Source: Multifurca ochricompacta
Taxonomy: Eukaryota > Basidiomycota > Agaricomycetes > Russulales > Russulaceae
Direction of reading: 5' to 3'
Assembly: GCA_022496185.1 (NCBI GenBank)
Contig: WTXG01000132.1
Span: forward strand, 1-64,000
DNA length: 64,000 nucleotides
The translations under genes and the position numbers were made by a program. The notes beneath the pieces were generated by a model, which was given only the letters and a program-made list of their open reading frames with translations, was not told where the DNA came from and did no database searches. Positions 42,997 to 55,161 of this stretch are shown here, one piece after another. Position 1 is the first letter of the stretch, and the number at the start of each line of letters is the position of its first letter.

Positions 42997-43507
42997 TGTC
43001 AAACAATCATGCTGCTGGTTATACTGACTGTGGTTAGTAGCGGTGAGGCTAGAAAAGACAAGTAACTTCAGAGATAGAAGGAACTCTATATTACTACACT
43101 ACTGACCTAGAAAAGACAAGTACTACATAAAGCGTTAGTCTAAAGGAAGTAGAGAGTAAAGTAAATGGGACTTACACTTCAGAGATAGAAGGAACTCTGA
43201 AGTGTAAGAGACGAAACAGACACCCTTATATACCCATGGGGGCCAGGGGAAATGGTCTGTGCGCACTGGGAATAAGTCCACAAGTGCCGGACAATAAACA
43301 GAGAGGGATAAAGGCCATTGGCCAAGGAGATATCACATGCTTACTGCGCATTACTAAGTCCATCACTAATCAGCTGAGTAAGGTGAGAAAGAAATGTAAT
43401 AAAGATAACATAAAAAGTCCGATACTCCGATATCTAATCTAATCTAATCTACAGCTGAAGCGAACCTTAGATGCCTGAAGCATCTCCAGACACGTCCTGT
43501 GTCAACA
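42997..43507 (-). repeat. Solo copia LTR, TSD GAAAC
   Basis: This 511-bp LTR runs on the minus strand from TGTTGACACAGG to GTTTGACA and is flanked by GAAAC (42992-42996 and 43508-43512). The TATATAAGGGTGTCTG promoter is near 43218-43233. The target is the last codons of Gy6 ORF3. Confidence 0.93.
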
Positions 43508-44704
43508 GAAACAACTCGTACCATCATCATCCTGCACCAAGTCCAGATAATCATCAGCTACATTACAATCATCCAACATATAGTTCTCCTTGTCTGAATC
43601 CTGTGGACATTGGTGGGCGTGGAGGAACCTGTATGGGCCATGCTGACCACATGAGTGACATAGATCGTGGACTGGGCAGTCCAGTTTGCAATGCCCTGCA
43701 TTATGGCAGAGGCACTTGCTGCACCACCCAGATGGATTGATGATGGTTGGGGCAACTCCTACACGGCGGAAAATGCAGAACCGGCTCCAGTGGAGGTTGC
43801 TACGACAGTGCCGGCACCACTTGTGGTTGAGGGGACAGTTCCAGCTAATGTGGTACTTACTGTCACATCACCAGCAAGTCTCTCCACAGGGATTCTTGTG
43901 CATGTGTGGCATCTCAAACTGGTTCAGTATCAACCTTGGAGTGGCCCCCAATGATCATGGGGGGAGGGGTCATGCATAGGTGTCAGTGTACTGTTCAGTG
44001 ATGGTTTGATATGCATCCCCCGTCTCCAACCTTTTCTGGATCTCCACCAACTCCTGCTCCACCTGGAACATCCCATTGGTCAATCTCGCCATCATCTTCA
44101 CATGCTCCTTGTACTGCTTGTTAAGTGTCGTGCATAGTGTCAAATTCTTCCGCAGTCTCATCACTTCTGCTTTGAGATGCGGAAGATGCATGTCATTCAG
44201 CACCTCGTTGATTGCAAAGGCATGAGAGTCCTTGGCAGCCAGGTGCCCAAGCTGCTCATCAGTCATCGTGTGGTGAAGTCGTCCTGTATACCTTTCCTCT
44301 AAATAAACCAGGGCTCCATAAACAGGGCTGTCTTTCTTCATACAACTGGCAACATCCATCCCTCCATTGGTGTAGAAGATATATCTGGCTATGGTGACTG
44401 TCCCATCAGCCATGGTGATTTCGAGGGGGAAATACATTGATGAATTGGGGTTGTTGGCAAAGAATGGGAACTCTGGTACTTCATCATCCAACTCCATGCC
44501 AAGCAGGTCATTTGGGTGTGGCTCCTCACTGTGTTCGAAGTCATCGTTTGGGTTGGGGGATTGGTTCTTGACCCGAGCTTTGGCAGCCTTGTAATCAATA
44601 GGTGAGGAGGGGTGTGTAGAAGGGTGAGCAGAGGGGAAGTTCTTGACAACTACAGTGGTGGTGGTGAAAGCATCAACAGTGGTGTTGGTGGTGATGAAAG
44701 ACAT
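43508..44704 (-). pseudogene. Gy6 ORF3
   Basis: ATG is the complement of 44702-44704, and 43970-44704 is open: MSFITTNTTVDAF start, acidic EEPHPNDLLGMELDDE, EFPFFANNPNSSMYFPLEI, GGMDVASCMKKDSPVYGAL and the charged helix. A stop after DTYA precedes the first knuckles; CHSC and CXXC motifs and the acidic tail (DDCNVADDYLDLVQDDDG) continue to 43513. The copia solo LTR splits the final Phe-stop. Confidence 0.8.
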
Positions 44705-44780
44705 AATAGATTGTTTGGTGGTAGGACATTGCTGTGAGAGCATGTACTGGGGAATCCAGTTGGGGTCTAAGGTCGTTCTT

Positions 44781-45947
44781 TTAACTGTTCTTGGGCGCTT
44801 CTGAATGTCAGGCGTGGAACTCCAAGATAAGGACTGGAGCAAAGATATTCCTGGCTGGCTCCCACAAGTTGTCAGAGTCTGGGAATCCTTTCCACTTAAC
44901 GAGGTAATGTAGCTTGCGCCCTCAGCCTTTACGTAGTGAGTCTAGAATCTGTTCCACTTCCCATTCCGCTTCTCCATCGATTAATTCAGGGGGGGGCCTT
45001 GGGAAGTTTTCCCCATGCAGGGACATCTCTTTGTAAGGTGTCAGGAGTCTGGCGTGGAAGACCGGATGAATTTTCCATGTGGGTGGAAGCTTGAGTTCAT
45101 ATGACACATCTGACAGCTTCCTTGTTATCGTGAAAGGCCCATGGCGTCAGGGAGCTAATTTGGCAGTGGGGTGTGATGTGTGGATGTTCTTCCCTTCCAG
45201 CCAGACGAGGTCATTGGTCTGATAAGGTGTGAACTTTGATGGTCTTTCAGATAGGGTCTTTTGTGCCTTCAACAGGTTTTCATTGGCCAATTTCCTGATC
45301 TCTTCCCATTGGCTGATACGCTGCACAGCCAATGGGATGTTCATGGGTTTCTTGGTCCAGTTGGTCCGTGGTGTCCATCCCATGATAAGTGAAAATGGAG
45401 GGGTCTTAGTAGTCCCGTTGGGCCATGAGTTATGTGCAAATTCTGCTGTTGCCAGCCAGTCAGCCCAATCATCCTGCTGTCCGTTACACCAGAACCGAAG
45501 GTACTGTTCCAGCCATTGGTTTGTTCTTTCTGATTGTCCATCAGTTTGTGGATGGTAGGTGGTCAAGATATTTTGGGTGACGTCCAAGGTTTTACAAAGC
45601 GCTTTAGCAAATGTGGAGGTGAAACATGGGTCACAGTCAGAGATGATCTTTTCTGGGAGGCTGTAGTGTCTGTAGACATGATCCAGGTAAAGTTTGGCTA
45701 CTCCTTCCGCTGTGATGGACTCATTACAGGGTATGAACAGTGCCACTTTAGAGCAGTCGTGGTTGGTGATGGTCAGGATAGAATCAAAACCTCTGGAAAT
45801 GGGGAGCTTGACGATGAAGTCCATCGTGATGGTCTGGAATGGTAGTGAGGCTGTAGGTATGATTGGGAACAGCGCTGGTGGGTGTGGGTGCGTGTTTACT
45901 TTATTGGCTTGGCAGTCTGCACATCCTTTCACGTAGTTCTCCACATC
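44781..45947 (-). pseudogene. Gy6 pol: integrase core to chromodomain
   Basis: Open for about 265 codons to 45147: CADCQANK, MDFIVKLPISRGF, SDCDPCF (Arg positions changed to Cys by CpG decay), [29 protein letters not shown] (45147-45149) precedes the GPF module. The chromodomain (EWEVEQILDSLRKG ... LHYLVKWKGFPDSDN) contains a stop near 44922. Gy7 inserted at 45948. Confidence 0.85.
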
Positions 45948-46525
45948 TGTTATGTCTGGTGCGGGACATTCCACACAACTTGTGTGACAGCATTTCATTC
46001 ATATTCAGGTAAGAAACCAATGGGGCTTCTTGGAGTTAAGTGGGATGAGTCAAAGTCGAAGGGGCTGCTCCCAAGACAATGTTAAGCAGAAAGGTATCAG
46101 AAATACCAAGACGGATGAGTCAAGGATCCAAGGGGATGTCCAGAAGACAAGCACCGATGTATTCAATAAGTCAAGTCTGAGGTCTACATTGTAGTTACAG
46201 CAGACTTATATATGTAATCGAATGGGTGTCTACAAGATAAGAGAACGGAGTCAAGTGGGCCCGAATATCTGAAAGCAGAGGGCATAGAGCCAGGCTTCTG
46301 ATAGGGAATTAAGTAAGTGTCTGGTTGTAGAGATAAGAAGATAAGAAAAGTAATCATAAGCAAACAGTATGTACATAAGTCCAAACAACAGTCACGGGGA
46401 TGGGAGCAATGCATGTGAGGGGTCCCAGGAGGGAGACATAATGAGAAAGTGTAGTGTCAGTGGGCAAGTGGGGTCCCTGTTGGGGAGGGTAAAGAAAATA
46501 GGGCTGCTGGGCCCTGGTCATAACA
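45948..46525 (-). repeat. Gy7 3' LTR
   Basis: Begins TGTTATGTCTGG and ends TCATAACA. On the minus strand the hairpin is GGTAT-TTCTG-ATACC. The predicted start reads AGACTTGACTT. Confidence 0.92.
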
Positions 46526-46556
46526 TCACCCTCCTTTCTGGTTTGAGCTGACCCAG

Positions 46557-47739
46557 CTAGAAATGCGCACCATCATCATCCTGCACCAGGTCCACATAAT
46601 TGTCTGCCAGATTTCAATCCCTATGGTATAAGTTTCATCCACCACATTGGTGTGTGTGCAGAAAGCCATATGGGCCACGTTGTCCACACTGGCAACACAG
46701 ATTGTAGACTGGGCAGTCAAGCTCGTGATGCCCCGCATTGTGTCACAACACTTTCCACACCAGCCTGAAGGATTGACAATGGTGGGAGTGACACCCAGAT
46801 GTCGGAAAATACAGAACTGACTCCAGTGTAGGTTACTTTGGCAGTGGCAGCACCATTTGTGGTTGAGGGGGCAATTCCAGCTGATGTGATACTTGCTGTT
46901 GCATCGCCAGCAAGTCTCTCCTTGGGGTTCTCATGCATACATGGCATCTCAAATCAGTTTGGCAGCAGTTGTGGTGCCGCTCCTAGTGATTGTGGGGGAG
47001 GGGTCGTGCATAGGTGTCTGTGTACCTCTCAGCAATTGTCTGATATGCATCCCCTATCTCCAGCCTCTTTCGAATCTCTGTCAACTCCTGCTCTACTTGG
47101 AACATCCCCCTCGTAAGCCTTGTCATTTGCTTTGCATACTCTTTGTATTGGGTATTGAGTGTGGTGCAAAGTGTAAGGGTTTTCTGCAGTCTCATTACCT
47201 CAGCTTTGAGACGCAGGAGCCACATGTCGTTCAATACCTCGTTGATCGCAAATGCTCGGGGTCGTCAGCCACAAGGTGCCCCAATTGTTTGTCACTCATC
47301 ATGTGGTGGAGACGACCTGTGTATCGTTCTTCCAAGTATACCAGGGCCCCGTAGACAGGCCCATCCTTTTTCATACAACCTGCGACATCCATCCTCCATT
47401 GGTGTAGAATATGTACTTAGCTATGACCTTCTCTCCATTGGCCATGGTGATTTCAAGGGGAAAGTACATGGAGGAATTTGGGTTGTTGGTGAAGAAAGGG
47501 AACTCGGGCATGTCATCATCTTGCTCCATGTCAAGGAGGTCGTTTGGGTGGGGTTCTTCAGAATGGGTAAAGTCATCATTGGATTAGGCAACTGGGCCTT
47601 GACTGTTCTTCAGCAGCTTGTAGTCAATGGGGGAAGAGGGACGAGTGGAGGGATGAGCGGAAGGGAAGGCCTCTATGACCACAGTAGTGGCAGCGAAGGC
47701 ATCAATGGCAGCAGAGGCAGTGATGAAAGAGGAAGACAT
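46557..47739 (-). pseudogene. Gy7 ORF3, heavily frameshifted
   Basis: ATG is the complement of 47737-47739; the stop is at 46557-46559. Recognisable blocks are spread over all three frames: EFPFFTNNPNSSMYFPLEI, MDVAGCMKKDGPVYGALVY, the helix (46983-47234 open) and the zinc motifs (46717-46947 and 46526-46738). Several 1-2 nt losses are visible near 47260, 47395 and 47585. Confidence 0.75.
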
Positions 47740-47810
47740 GTTTGATTGTGGTTAGGACGTTGCTGGTGAAGCATTGTTCTGGGGAAAGGAGTCAGGAGCT
47801 TCCCCTTTTT

Positions 47811-49412
47811 AATTATTCTGGGCACTTGGGGATGTCGTAAATGGAACTCCATGATCAGGTCCAGGGCAAAGATGTTCCCAGCTGGTTCCCACGAATTGTC
47901 AGAGTCTGGGAAACCCTTCCACTTGATCAGGTAATGCAGTTTGCACCCTCTGCCTTGATAGGCAGAGTTTACAATCTGCTCCACTTCCCATTCTGCTTCT
48001 CCATCAACTAACTCCAGTGGGGTCTTGGGAAGTTCTCCCCATGAATGGATGTTTCCTTGTATGGTGTCAGAAGCTTCATGTGGAAGACCGGGTGAATCTT
48101 CCATGTGGAAGGGAGTTCAGCTCATATGACACGTCTGATAACTTCCTCATGATCCTGAAGGGCCCGTGACGTCAGGGTGCCAATTTAGCTGTGGGGTGTG
48201 ATGTGTGGATGTGCTTCCCTTCCAGCCAAACCTGCTCATTGGCTTGATAAGGTGTGAACTTCGAGGGTTTATCCAATAAGGTCTGTTGCGCCTTTAGCAA
48301 GTTTTCATTGGCAGATTTCTGGATCTCATCCCATTGGCCGATTTGCTGCGAGGTCGTGGGAACATTTGTAGGCTTGTTGGTCCAAGTGGTGCATGGTACC
48401 CAGCCCATGATAAGGGAAAATGGGGGGGTCTTCATTGTGCTGTTAGGCCAGGAATTGTGCGCAAACTCTGCTGTTGCCAGCCAGTCTGCCCAATCATCCT
48501 GTTGTCTGTTGCACCAGAATCAGAGGTACTGTTCCAACCACTGATTGGTGTGCTCTGACTGTCCATCTGTTTGGGGGTGGTAGGCTGTTGAGATGTTTTG
48601 CTTTATGTCCAGGACTTTGCATAGTGCTCTGGCAACGTTGAGGTAAAGCGTGGGTCTCGGTTGGAGATGATCTTTTCTGGGAGGCCATAATGTCGGTAGA
48701 TGTGGTCAAGATAGAGCTTGGCTACTCCTTCAGCTGTGATGGATTCTTTGCATGGTATGAAGAGCGCTGCCTTGGAGTAGTCGTGGTCTGTGATGGTCAA
48801 AATGGAGTCAAAGCCTCTGGAGTTGGGTAATTTGACTATGAAATCCATGGCAATTGTTTGGAATGGCAGAGACATAGTGGGAGTGATGGGAAATATTGCC
48901 AGTGGGTGCGGGTGCATATTCACTTTGTTGGCCTGGCAGTCTGCGCATCCTTTCACATAGTCTTCTATGTCCTTTTTCATGTTTGGCCACCAGTAATCAC
49001 ATTTGGCAAGAGTGTAAGTGTTGGCAATGCCAGGGTGGCCAGCAGAGGGGAGGTCATGATGAAAATGGATCACCCCCCTCTTAATGTTGTCACCACCGGT
49101 GACAACGAGGCGATCATCATCCTTCCACCAGAGGCCATTAATCTTTTTCAGATTATGTGCAGCTGCCCAGGATTGACAGAGTTGTTGGTTCATATTCTGT
49201 GATACTTGGGCCCAGAGATCCATGTCATGGAGGCTGACAACAGCCTGCCATGTGAAGACTTCTTCAGGAAGGACTGTGATATTATCGTTGTCCTCCTCTC
49301 CAGTGTGCATGTCCAGCCGGCGCAACAGGGCATCTGCATGTGCATTGCGGCTTCCTGCAATATGTTTCAGAGTAAAGTTATACTCTTCTAGTTCTAAGAA
49401 TTCTCGTGCCAC
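47811..49412 (-). pseudogene. Gy7 pol: RNase H end, integrase, chromodomain
   Basis: Open for 269 codons at 48603-49412: [83 protein letters not shown] 1-nt loss near 48635 precedes the DGQSE region; 48172-48435 is open to KLAP-TGA. The chromodomain (EWEVEQIVNSAYQG, LHYLIKWKGFPDSDNSWE) lies at 47810-48040. Confidence 0.85.
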
Positions 49413-51286
49413 GCATCAGCTAATTTTGTGTGGTTCCTTCCAGTACAGGAGGTTAGAGTGGTCAGTGTGAATGATGGTCTTATGTGGGGTCCCTGCTAAG
49501 TAAGGTCGCCAGTGATGCAATGCTTTTACAATAGCTAGCAACTCTCGATCCCAGATGTTGTAGTTTCATTCAGCAGGGGAAAATGTCTCCGAATAAAAGG
49601 TGACTGGGTGAAGGAGTCCCGTGGCGTCCCTCTGATTTAATACCACCCTGTTAGCAAAGTGGGACACATCAACTTCCAGTTCAAACGGTTTTCCTAGATC
49701 TGGCTGCAGGAGGATGGGCTCCAAACCCATTATGTCCCTGATCTTTTCAAAGGCTTGTTGTTGATCCTTTCCCCAATGCCACGGGATGTCCTTTTTCAGC
49801 AGGTCATTGAGGGGTTGAGCAATTCCTGAAAATCCTCATACAAAATGTCGATAGAAGTTACAGAATCCTATGAAAGACTGGACATCTTTAACATTTGTGG
49901 GCATGGGCCATTCTCGGATCCCTTGTACTTTTACAGGATCCATTTGTACCTGTCCTCCTTTTAGGATGACCCCTAGGTATTCGACACTGGGTTGCTCAAA
50001 GGAAAATTTGGTTGGTTTGAGATATAAATCATGCTGACATAGGATGTCCAACACCTGGTGTACTCACTCGTGGTGATGTGTCAGATCGTTGGTGGTTGCC
50101 ACCAGTATGTCGTCCATATATACTACTACTTCGCTGGTGAGGATGAGATCCTGGAAAATGTGGTTCATCATCGATTGAAAGGTGGTGGGTGAGTTTGTCA
50201 GACTGAAGAACATAACATTTGGTTTGAATAATCCCTGGTTAGTTTTGAAGGCTGCTTTACAGTGGTCCCCCTCTCTGATCCTGACATTGTTGTAGCCCCA
50301 GCAGACATCCATTTTTGAAAATAAGGACTTGTCTTGCATAGTGTCAATAAGTTCTGAGATAAGGGGAAGGGGATAGGCATTCTTCACTGTATAGGTGTTT
50401 ATATGTCGGTAATCCTGGACAGGTTGGAGCTTGCCATCTTTCTTTTTGATGAAGAAGAAAGGTGATGTGTATGGGGACTTGGATGGGCAATATACCCCTT
50501 TGCCAGGTGTTCTTCAAGGAATGCAGTCAGCGCTGTTTGTTCTGTCTGGGATAGCGGGTAAATTTTGCAATTGATTGCTGCTGGCGCTTCAGGCACAAAG
50601 TCAATGGCATGATCCCATGGTCATGCTGGTGGGAAACGTTGTGATTCCTCTTCAGAGAACACCTTCCAGTGCCAGTGGTATGTTTCTGGTACTATTTCTT
50701 CGAAGGTCTTTTCCACATGTCCTTCCACCGCCTTCTGCGCTAATTCTGAGGCTTTGGTAATGTAGCCGTAGCCAGGTCTGTCTTCTGCACTGTCCTCCAC
50801 CTTTAACACTGCATGTTGGACAGCATAGTCATATCCAACGATGTTATGACAACAGGATAAAACTCTTTATCCATGGTCACATCACCCAATTAATCTGTGG
50901 TTCAAAAGCCGTCAACCATGGATATCCTAGAATCAGGTCTTCATCTCCTAAGTTGGTGACAAGGAAACGGATCGTTTTCGTCTTTTCTCCTACTTGGACA
51001 CTGAGGTCGGTGTAATGCGTGATTTTTCCAGCTCGGTTAGCTGTTCCATCAATGTTCCAGATATTCTTTCTTGGGGAAGTTCCAGCATTCCCAGGCCCAT
51101 GGTCCTTGCCATTTGTGGGCTGATAAAATTGTCGGTGGCTCCTGAATCTATCAGGATGTCGCAATCAGCCAATTTCTGTGTAGTCTCGAAATGTACTGGT
51201 ATTTTCAAAGATTTGAAGTGACTAGTATACACAGAGGTTACATGTAATGCTCAAGCCCAGGCTGATGGGGTTGAGCCAATCAAAAA
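49413..51286 (-). pseudogene. Gy7 pol: protease, RT and RNase H
   Basis: Protease LIDSGATDNFISPQMARTMG is at 50990-51232, then the connector and RT ([27 protein letters not shown] at 50399-50596, MDVCWGYNN and [13 protein letters not shown] at 50064-50387, YLGVILKGGQVQMDPVK at 49836-50054). Stops lie at 50621 (PPSRPW position), 49836 (FV-stop-GFS) and 49566 (AE-stop-NYN), and there are small frameshifts. The RT catalytic box is intact. Confidence 0.85.
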
Positions 51287-52789
51287 TCCTTTTTTGCGAA
51301 TGCCTTTTCAACTAGGATAGCGTGTACTTCCTCACTCTCTTTCATCATATTAGCCCATATATTGTGGGCCTTCTCCTCTTTCATTTGATTGTCTACTGTT
51401 GGTGGGTTATTAGAGATTGGGCAGGGGTGGTGGTGGCCTTGGCAACCCATGCTCCTTTCTTGGGACAGTCGCGTGACATGTGTCCTTGAGCTTTGCATCG
51501 GAAGCATCTTCCTTCCTTCATCAATGTCTGCCATTCATCTTCTGTGAGTGTGGCCCTGGCTCTGGTTCGATCGGCAGAGGTATCCATAGCATTTGGGTCT
51601 CGTGGGGAGGCAGGCTTGATTCCAAACACCACCTTCCACTGGTCCGTGTTTTCCCTTTCTTTGTCTCTATTCCAAAGCAAGTTTGGAAGTCAAGGAAATC
51701 TTGCTGCTGTTGTCGCACAGCATTGATCCATTGGGTCCAGTTTTGTGGGTGGTGAAACTGGATAATATTTTTAACGAGTGGGTTTGGGAGCCCTTGGGAG
51801 AAAAGATCCAAGGTGGCTTCCTCATCCACATCGTATCCAGCCCTATTGGCTGTGCTTTGGAATTTGGTGACGTAACTGTCTAAATCCCCTTTCTCCATTC
51901 GCAGCCCTTTTAGCTCTCAGGTGGCTTTCTGCTTTGCCTGCCCATCAGTGTAGGCATCTTTGAATCTCTGGGCAACCATGTCCCAGAGTCCTTCATTCGT
52001 GGTGGGACTTCCACTCTCTATTTGGTCATTCAGCCATTCAAGCTGCTCCATGGTCCAGTCATCAACTGCTTCCCCTCAAATTAATGAGAGAAAGAGGTTG
52101 GTGTGCTGGAAGGGGTTTACAATTTGGGGAACATCATGGTTGAAGTTTCTGAAAGTTGTAAATTCCAGCATTAACTTCCTGCTCTGCAAGCAATCTCCTG
52201 TGAATGTTTGTGGGAGCACCCCAGAGAGTCATCCCGATGAAGGGGAGTTCCCTGGGGCGGTGATGGTGGGGGCGGCAGGAGGAGAAGGAGGAGGTGGAAC
52301 TGGTGCTGGAATATGAGCTGTGATGGTCAACATTCTTTGTTGAGTAACAGTGGTCATGGACTGGGAGGATATCGTAGGAGTTGTCAATGCAGGGGCTCTG
52401 ATCGTGACAACTTCTGGTGCAACCAGGGTGGTAGCTGCTGCTAATACTGGTGCATCTTCACTGCTTGTATCTATGTATTCTTTGTTTTCAGAGTCGGTAA
52501 CAATGGCAGGTGGGTTCTCTCTCCATGGGCCTAGTCTGAACTCTGGTGGTGCTGGTCGGGTTGTTACCCAGGAGTTTTGGCTATCCGAGTATCAGATACA
52601 ATACCAAACCCTTCTTTCGTCATTGTATTCTACTGGTTGGTATCTTCTGTCATGATAGACATAGTATCCAAACTCGGTTTCAAAATCTTTCCAGGCAGCA
52701 GAGCCAAGTACTTGTTGTGAAAGATTATTCTCGTCTCTGCGTTCGATGAGTTCTTCTTTAAACAGGGTCTGACTGCAGCTGGAAGCCAC
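51280..52789 (-). pseudogene. Gy7 gag
   Basis: The N-terminal 65 codons (52592-52789) begin at GTG. The capsid-like part is at 51521-51898 (LDSYVTKFQSTANRAGYDVDEEA...) and the zinc knuckle (CFRCKAQGHMSRDCPKKG) at 51393-51680. Stops near 52592, 52240, 52077 and 51917 and a deletion near 51648 break the frame. Confidence 0.82.
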
Positions 52790-53200
52790 GATGAGAGACT
52801 CGACTTGATGTTACGTCCAGTGCGGGACGTTCCACACAACTTGTGTGACAGTGTTTCGTTTGTATTTGGGTAAGAAACCAATGGGGCTTCTTGGAGTTAA
52901 GTGGGATGAGTCAAAGTTGAAGGGGCTGCTCCCCAAGACGATGTTAAGTGGAAAGGTATCAGAAATACCAAGACGGACGAGTCAAGGATCCAAGGGGATG
53001 TCCAGAAGACAAGCACCAATGTATTCAATAAGTCGAGTCTGAGGTCTACATTGTAGTTACAGTGGACTTATATACATAATCGAATGGGCATCTACAAGAT
53101 AAGAGAATGGAGTCAAGTGGGCCTGAATATCTGAAAGTGGAGGGCGTAGAGCCGGGCTTCTGATAGGGAATTAAGTAAGTGTCCAGTTGTAGAGATAAGA

Positions 53201-54164
53201 TGTCACACACAGGTCCTTCGGCATGCGTCAGTTCGGGTTTGGATCAGGGTCACAAGGTAATCAGGAGATGTAAGTGTCAAGTCAGGTCAAGATGTCACAA
53301 TGCGTGGCTGGTATGGATCAAGGCAATGAGTCTGGACATTGCATGTGAAGTCAAGATATTCAGATAGCAAGGCAAGAGCCTTTGCTGGAGTTACTGGTGA
53401 GCCAAACCCTCTCAAGTCACATCTTGGAAGAGGGCTGAAGGGACTTCCTAAGGACCTTTGATTGGTACAAGGAGAACAGACTTAGTCTGTCCTTGGATTT
53501 ATTGAAGTCCTTGTTGACATGGCATGTGTCTTGAGGTGCTTCAGGCATCTAGGTTAGGGTCTAAGCTGTGCAAAGATTAGATTAGATATTGATTCAGAGT
53601 TTCGGACTTTTTACCATATCATTATTACTTTCTTTCTCGCGATGCGCAGCAGCTGACTGATGTACCTTAGTAATCCTGTGTAGCATGTGATATCTCACTG
53701 GCCAATGGCCTTTGTCCCTCAGTAGTATATTCTAGTGCATTCCATTGCGCACAGACCATCCCTTGAGTAGTATATAAGGGTGTCTGTTTCGTCCTCTACA
53801 CTTCAGAGTTTCCTTCACCTCTGAAGTGTAAGTCCCAATCTCTTACTTACTACCTTACCTTTGACTAACCGTCTCATGTAGATAACTTGTCTTTCTAGGT
53901 GTGTAGTATAGTATAACAGAGTTTCCTTCACCTCTGAAGTATAACTTGTCTTTCTAGCCTTACACACTAACAACCAACAGTCAGTATCACTGTGCGCACA
54001 TGCCTGTTCATCAGTCCTTAAATACAATGTAGCTACTATGAAGTCATAGTCTAGATGTAATGTACTATGATATCATACTAAGGTCACAAGGTCTATGACA
54101 TCAAAAGAGAGGGGCATAGAAGAAAAAAGGAGAAAAGTTGAAACAGCAGCAAGAAAATGTCACA
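53201..54164. repeat. Solo LTR-like insertion of unidentified family, TSD TAAGA
   Basis: TGTCACACAC...AATGTCACA is bounded by TAAGA (53196-53200 and 54165-54169) inside the Gy7 5' LTR. Without the nested copia LTR it is about 457 bp. The ends resemble the other TGTCACA...TCACA insertion at 10560-11167. I see no coding capacity. Confidence 0.75.
53512..54013 (+). repeat. Solo copia LTR, TSD GTCCT
   Basis: This 502-bp LTR starts TGTTGACATGG and ends GTTCATCA, flanked by GTCCT (53507-53511 and 54014-54018). It has the TATATAAGGGTGTCTGTTTCGTC promoter near 53772 and an ACACTTCAGAG/CTCTGAAGTGT inverted repeat downstream. Confidence 0.92.
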
Positions 54165-54356
54165 TAAGAAGATAAGAAAAGTAATCATAAGCAAATAGTA
54201 TGTACATAAGTCCAAACAACAGTCACGGGGATGGGAGCAATGCATGTGAGGGGTCCCAGGAGGGAGACATAATGAGAAAGTGTAGTGTCAGTGGGCAAGT
54301 GGGGTCCCTGTTGGGGAGGGTAAAGAAAATAGGGCTGCTGGGCCCTGGTTGTAACA

Positions 54357-54555
54357 ACATCCTTCTTCATGTTTGGCCACCAGTAATCTCATTTAGCCAG
54401 GGCATACATGTTAGCAATGCCAGGGTGGCCTGCAGAGGGAAGGTCGTGGTGAAAATGGATCACCCCCCTCTTAATGTTGTCACCACCAGTGACAATGAGC
54501 CAATCCCCGTCCTTCCACCAAAGGCCATCCATTTTCTTCAGATTATGTGTGTTGG
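54357..54555 (-). pseudogene. Gy6 pol: integrase HHCC domain fragment
   Basis: Reads ...KKMDGLWWKDGDWLIVTGGDNIKRGVIHFHHDLPSAGHPGIANMYALA and an Asn-Met-Lys-Lys-Asp-Val end, then meets Gy7. An in-frame TGA lies in the AKR position (near 54391). The solo LTR 54556-55161 bounds it on the right. Confidence 0.8.
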
Positions 54556-55161
54556 TGTTACGCCCAGAGGGGCGTACACGGTCGAGTGCGGGCGGCTAGG
54601 TCACAGAGACAAGGTCGGTATGATCTTGGGTCAATGCGGAAGACAATAAGTCCAACGCTACGCTCAGTCACAAGCCAATCAGTGTGCAAGGTCCCAGAAG
54701 GACAAGGCACCAAAGAGAGGAGTCCGGGTGGTGAGACGCAAGGAAGGAAGTTAAAGGTCCACAAGTCTACTGATTGTCACAGGAGCTCAAGATGGGGAAC
54801 CATCTGAGAGAGACTAGCTAGGGTATATATACATGCTGGTACTAGCTTAGTCATCTGTTCTTATCATGCTTATCTAGACGCTTGTGGTTCTGGACGTGTG
54901 ACTATGGAACCTTCCATCAGAACCAGCGCCACTGTCTTCCCACGTCAACTAAGGTTCAGGGTCCTTCTGTACACGAGGCATCAAACCTTACTGTCACGTA
55001 ATCTGCTTCTGTACCTCATGCCGTATCCTGTCTTCTGGACTTTGGCGTGGGACATCATGACTAAGCCGGCGATGTCCTTGCGGACCCTGCGCGGCTACTG
55101 TCACTGCTTGTGTGTCCCCCACGTCTTGCCGTCTGTCGGGTACGCTGGGTAGGTCGTAACA
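54556..55161 (-). repeat. Solo LTR, second gypsy-like family, TSD GTTGG
   Basis: 606 bp from TGTTACGCCC to GGTCGTAACA, flanked by GTTGG (54551-54555 and 55162-55166). It is the reverse complement of 56541-57144. The minus orientation is assigned because that reading begins TGTTACGACC like the gypsy LTRs. It contains GTATATATAC. Confidence 0.88.

Larger units (their letters stand above)
45948..54356 (-). mobile_element. Gy7: gypsy element inside Gy6 integrase
   Basis: LTRs at 45948-46525 (578 bp) and 52809-54356 are flanked by ACATC (45943-45947 and 54357-54361). The 5' LTR carries a 964-bp insertion with TSD and is 579 bp without it. The net element length is about 7.44 kb. Host coding sequence rejoins cleanly across the TSD. 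Confidence 0.93.
52809..54356 (-). repeat. Gy7 5' LTR, interrupted
   Basis: The LTR sequence is 52809-53200 and 54165-54356. It begins TGTTACGTCC and ends GTTGTAACA. The predicted start AGACTCGACTT (complement of 53025-53038 region) matches the primer-binding site AAGTCGAGTCT at about 52796-52806. Confidence 0.9.

Noticed and set aside
54994..55161. Gy6 RNase H frame extending below 55162
   Set aside because: The last codons of that open frame are inside solo LTR 54556-55161 and are not part of pol.
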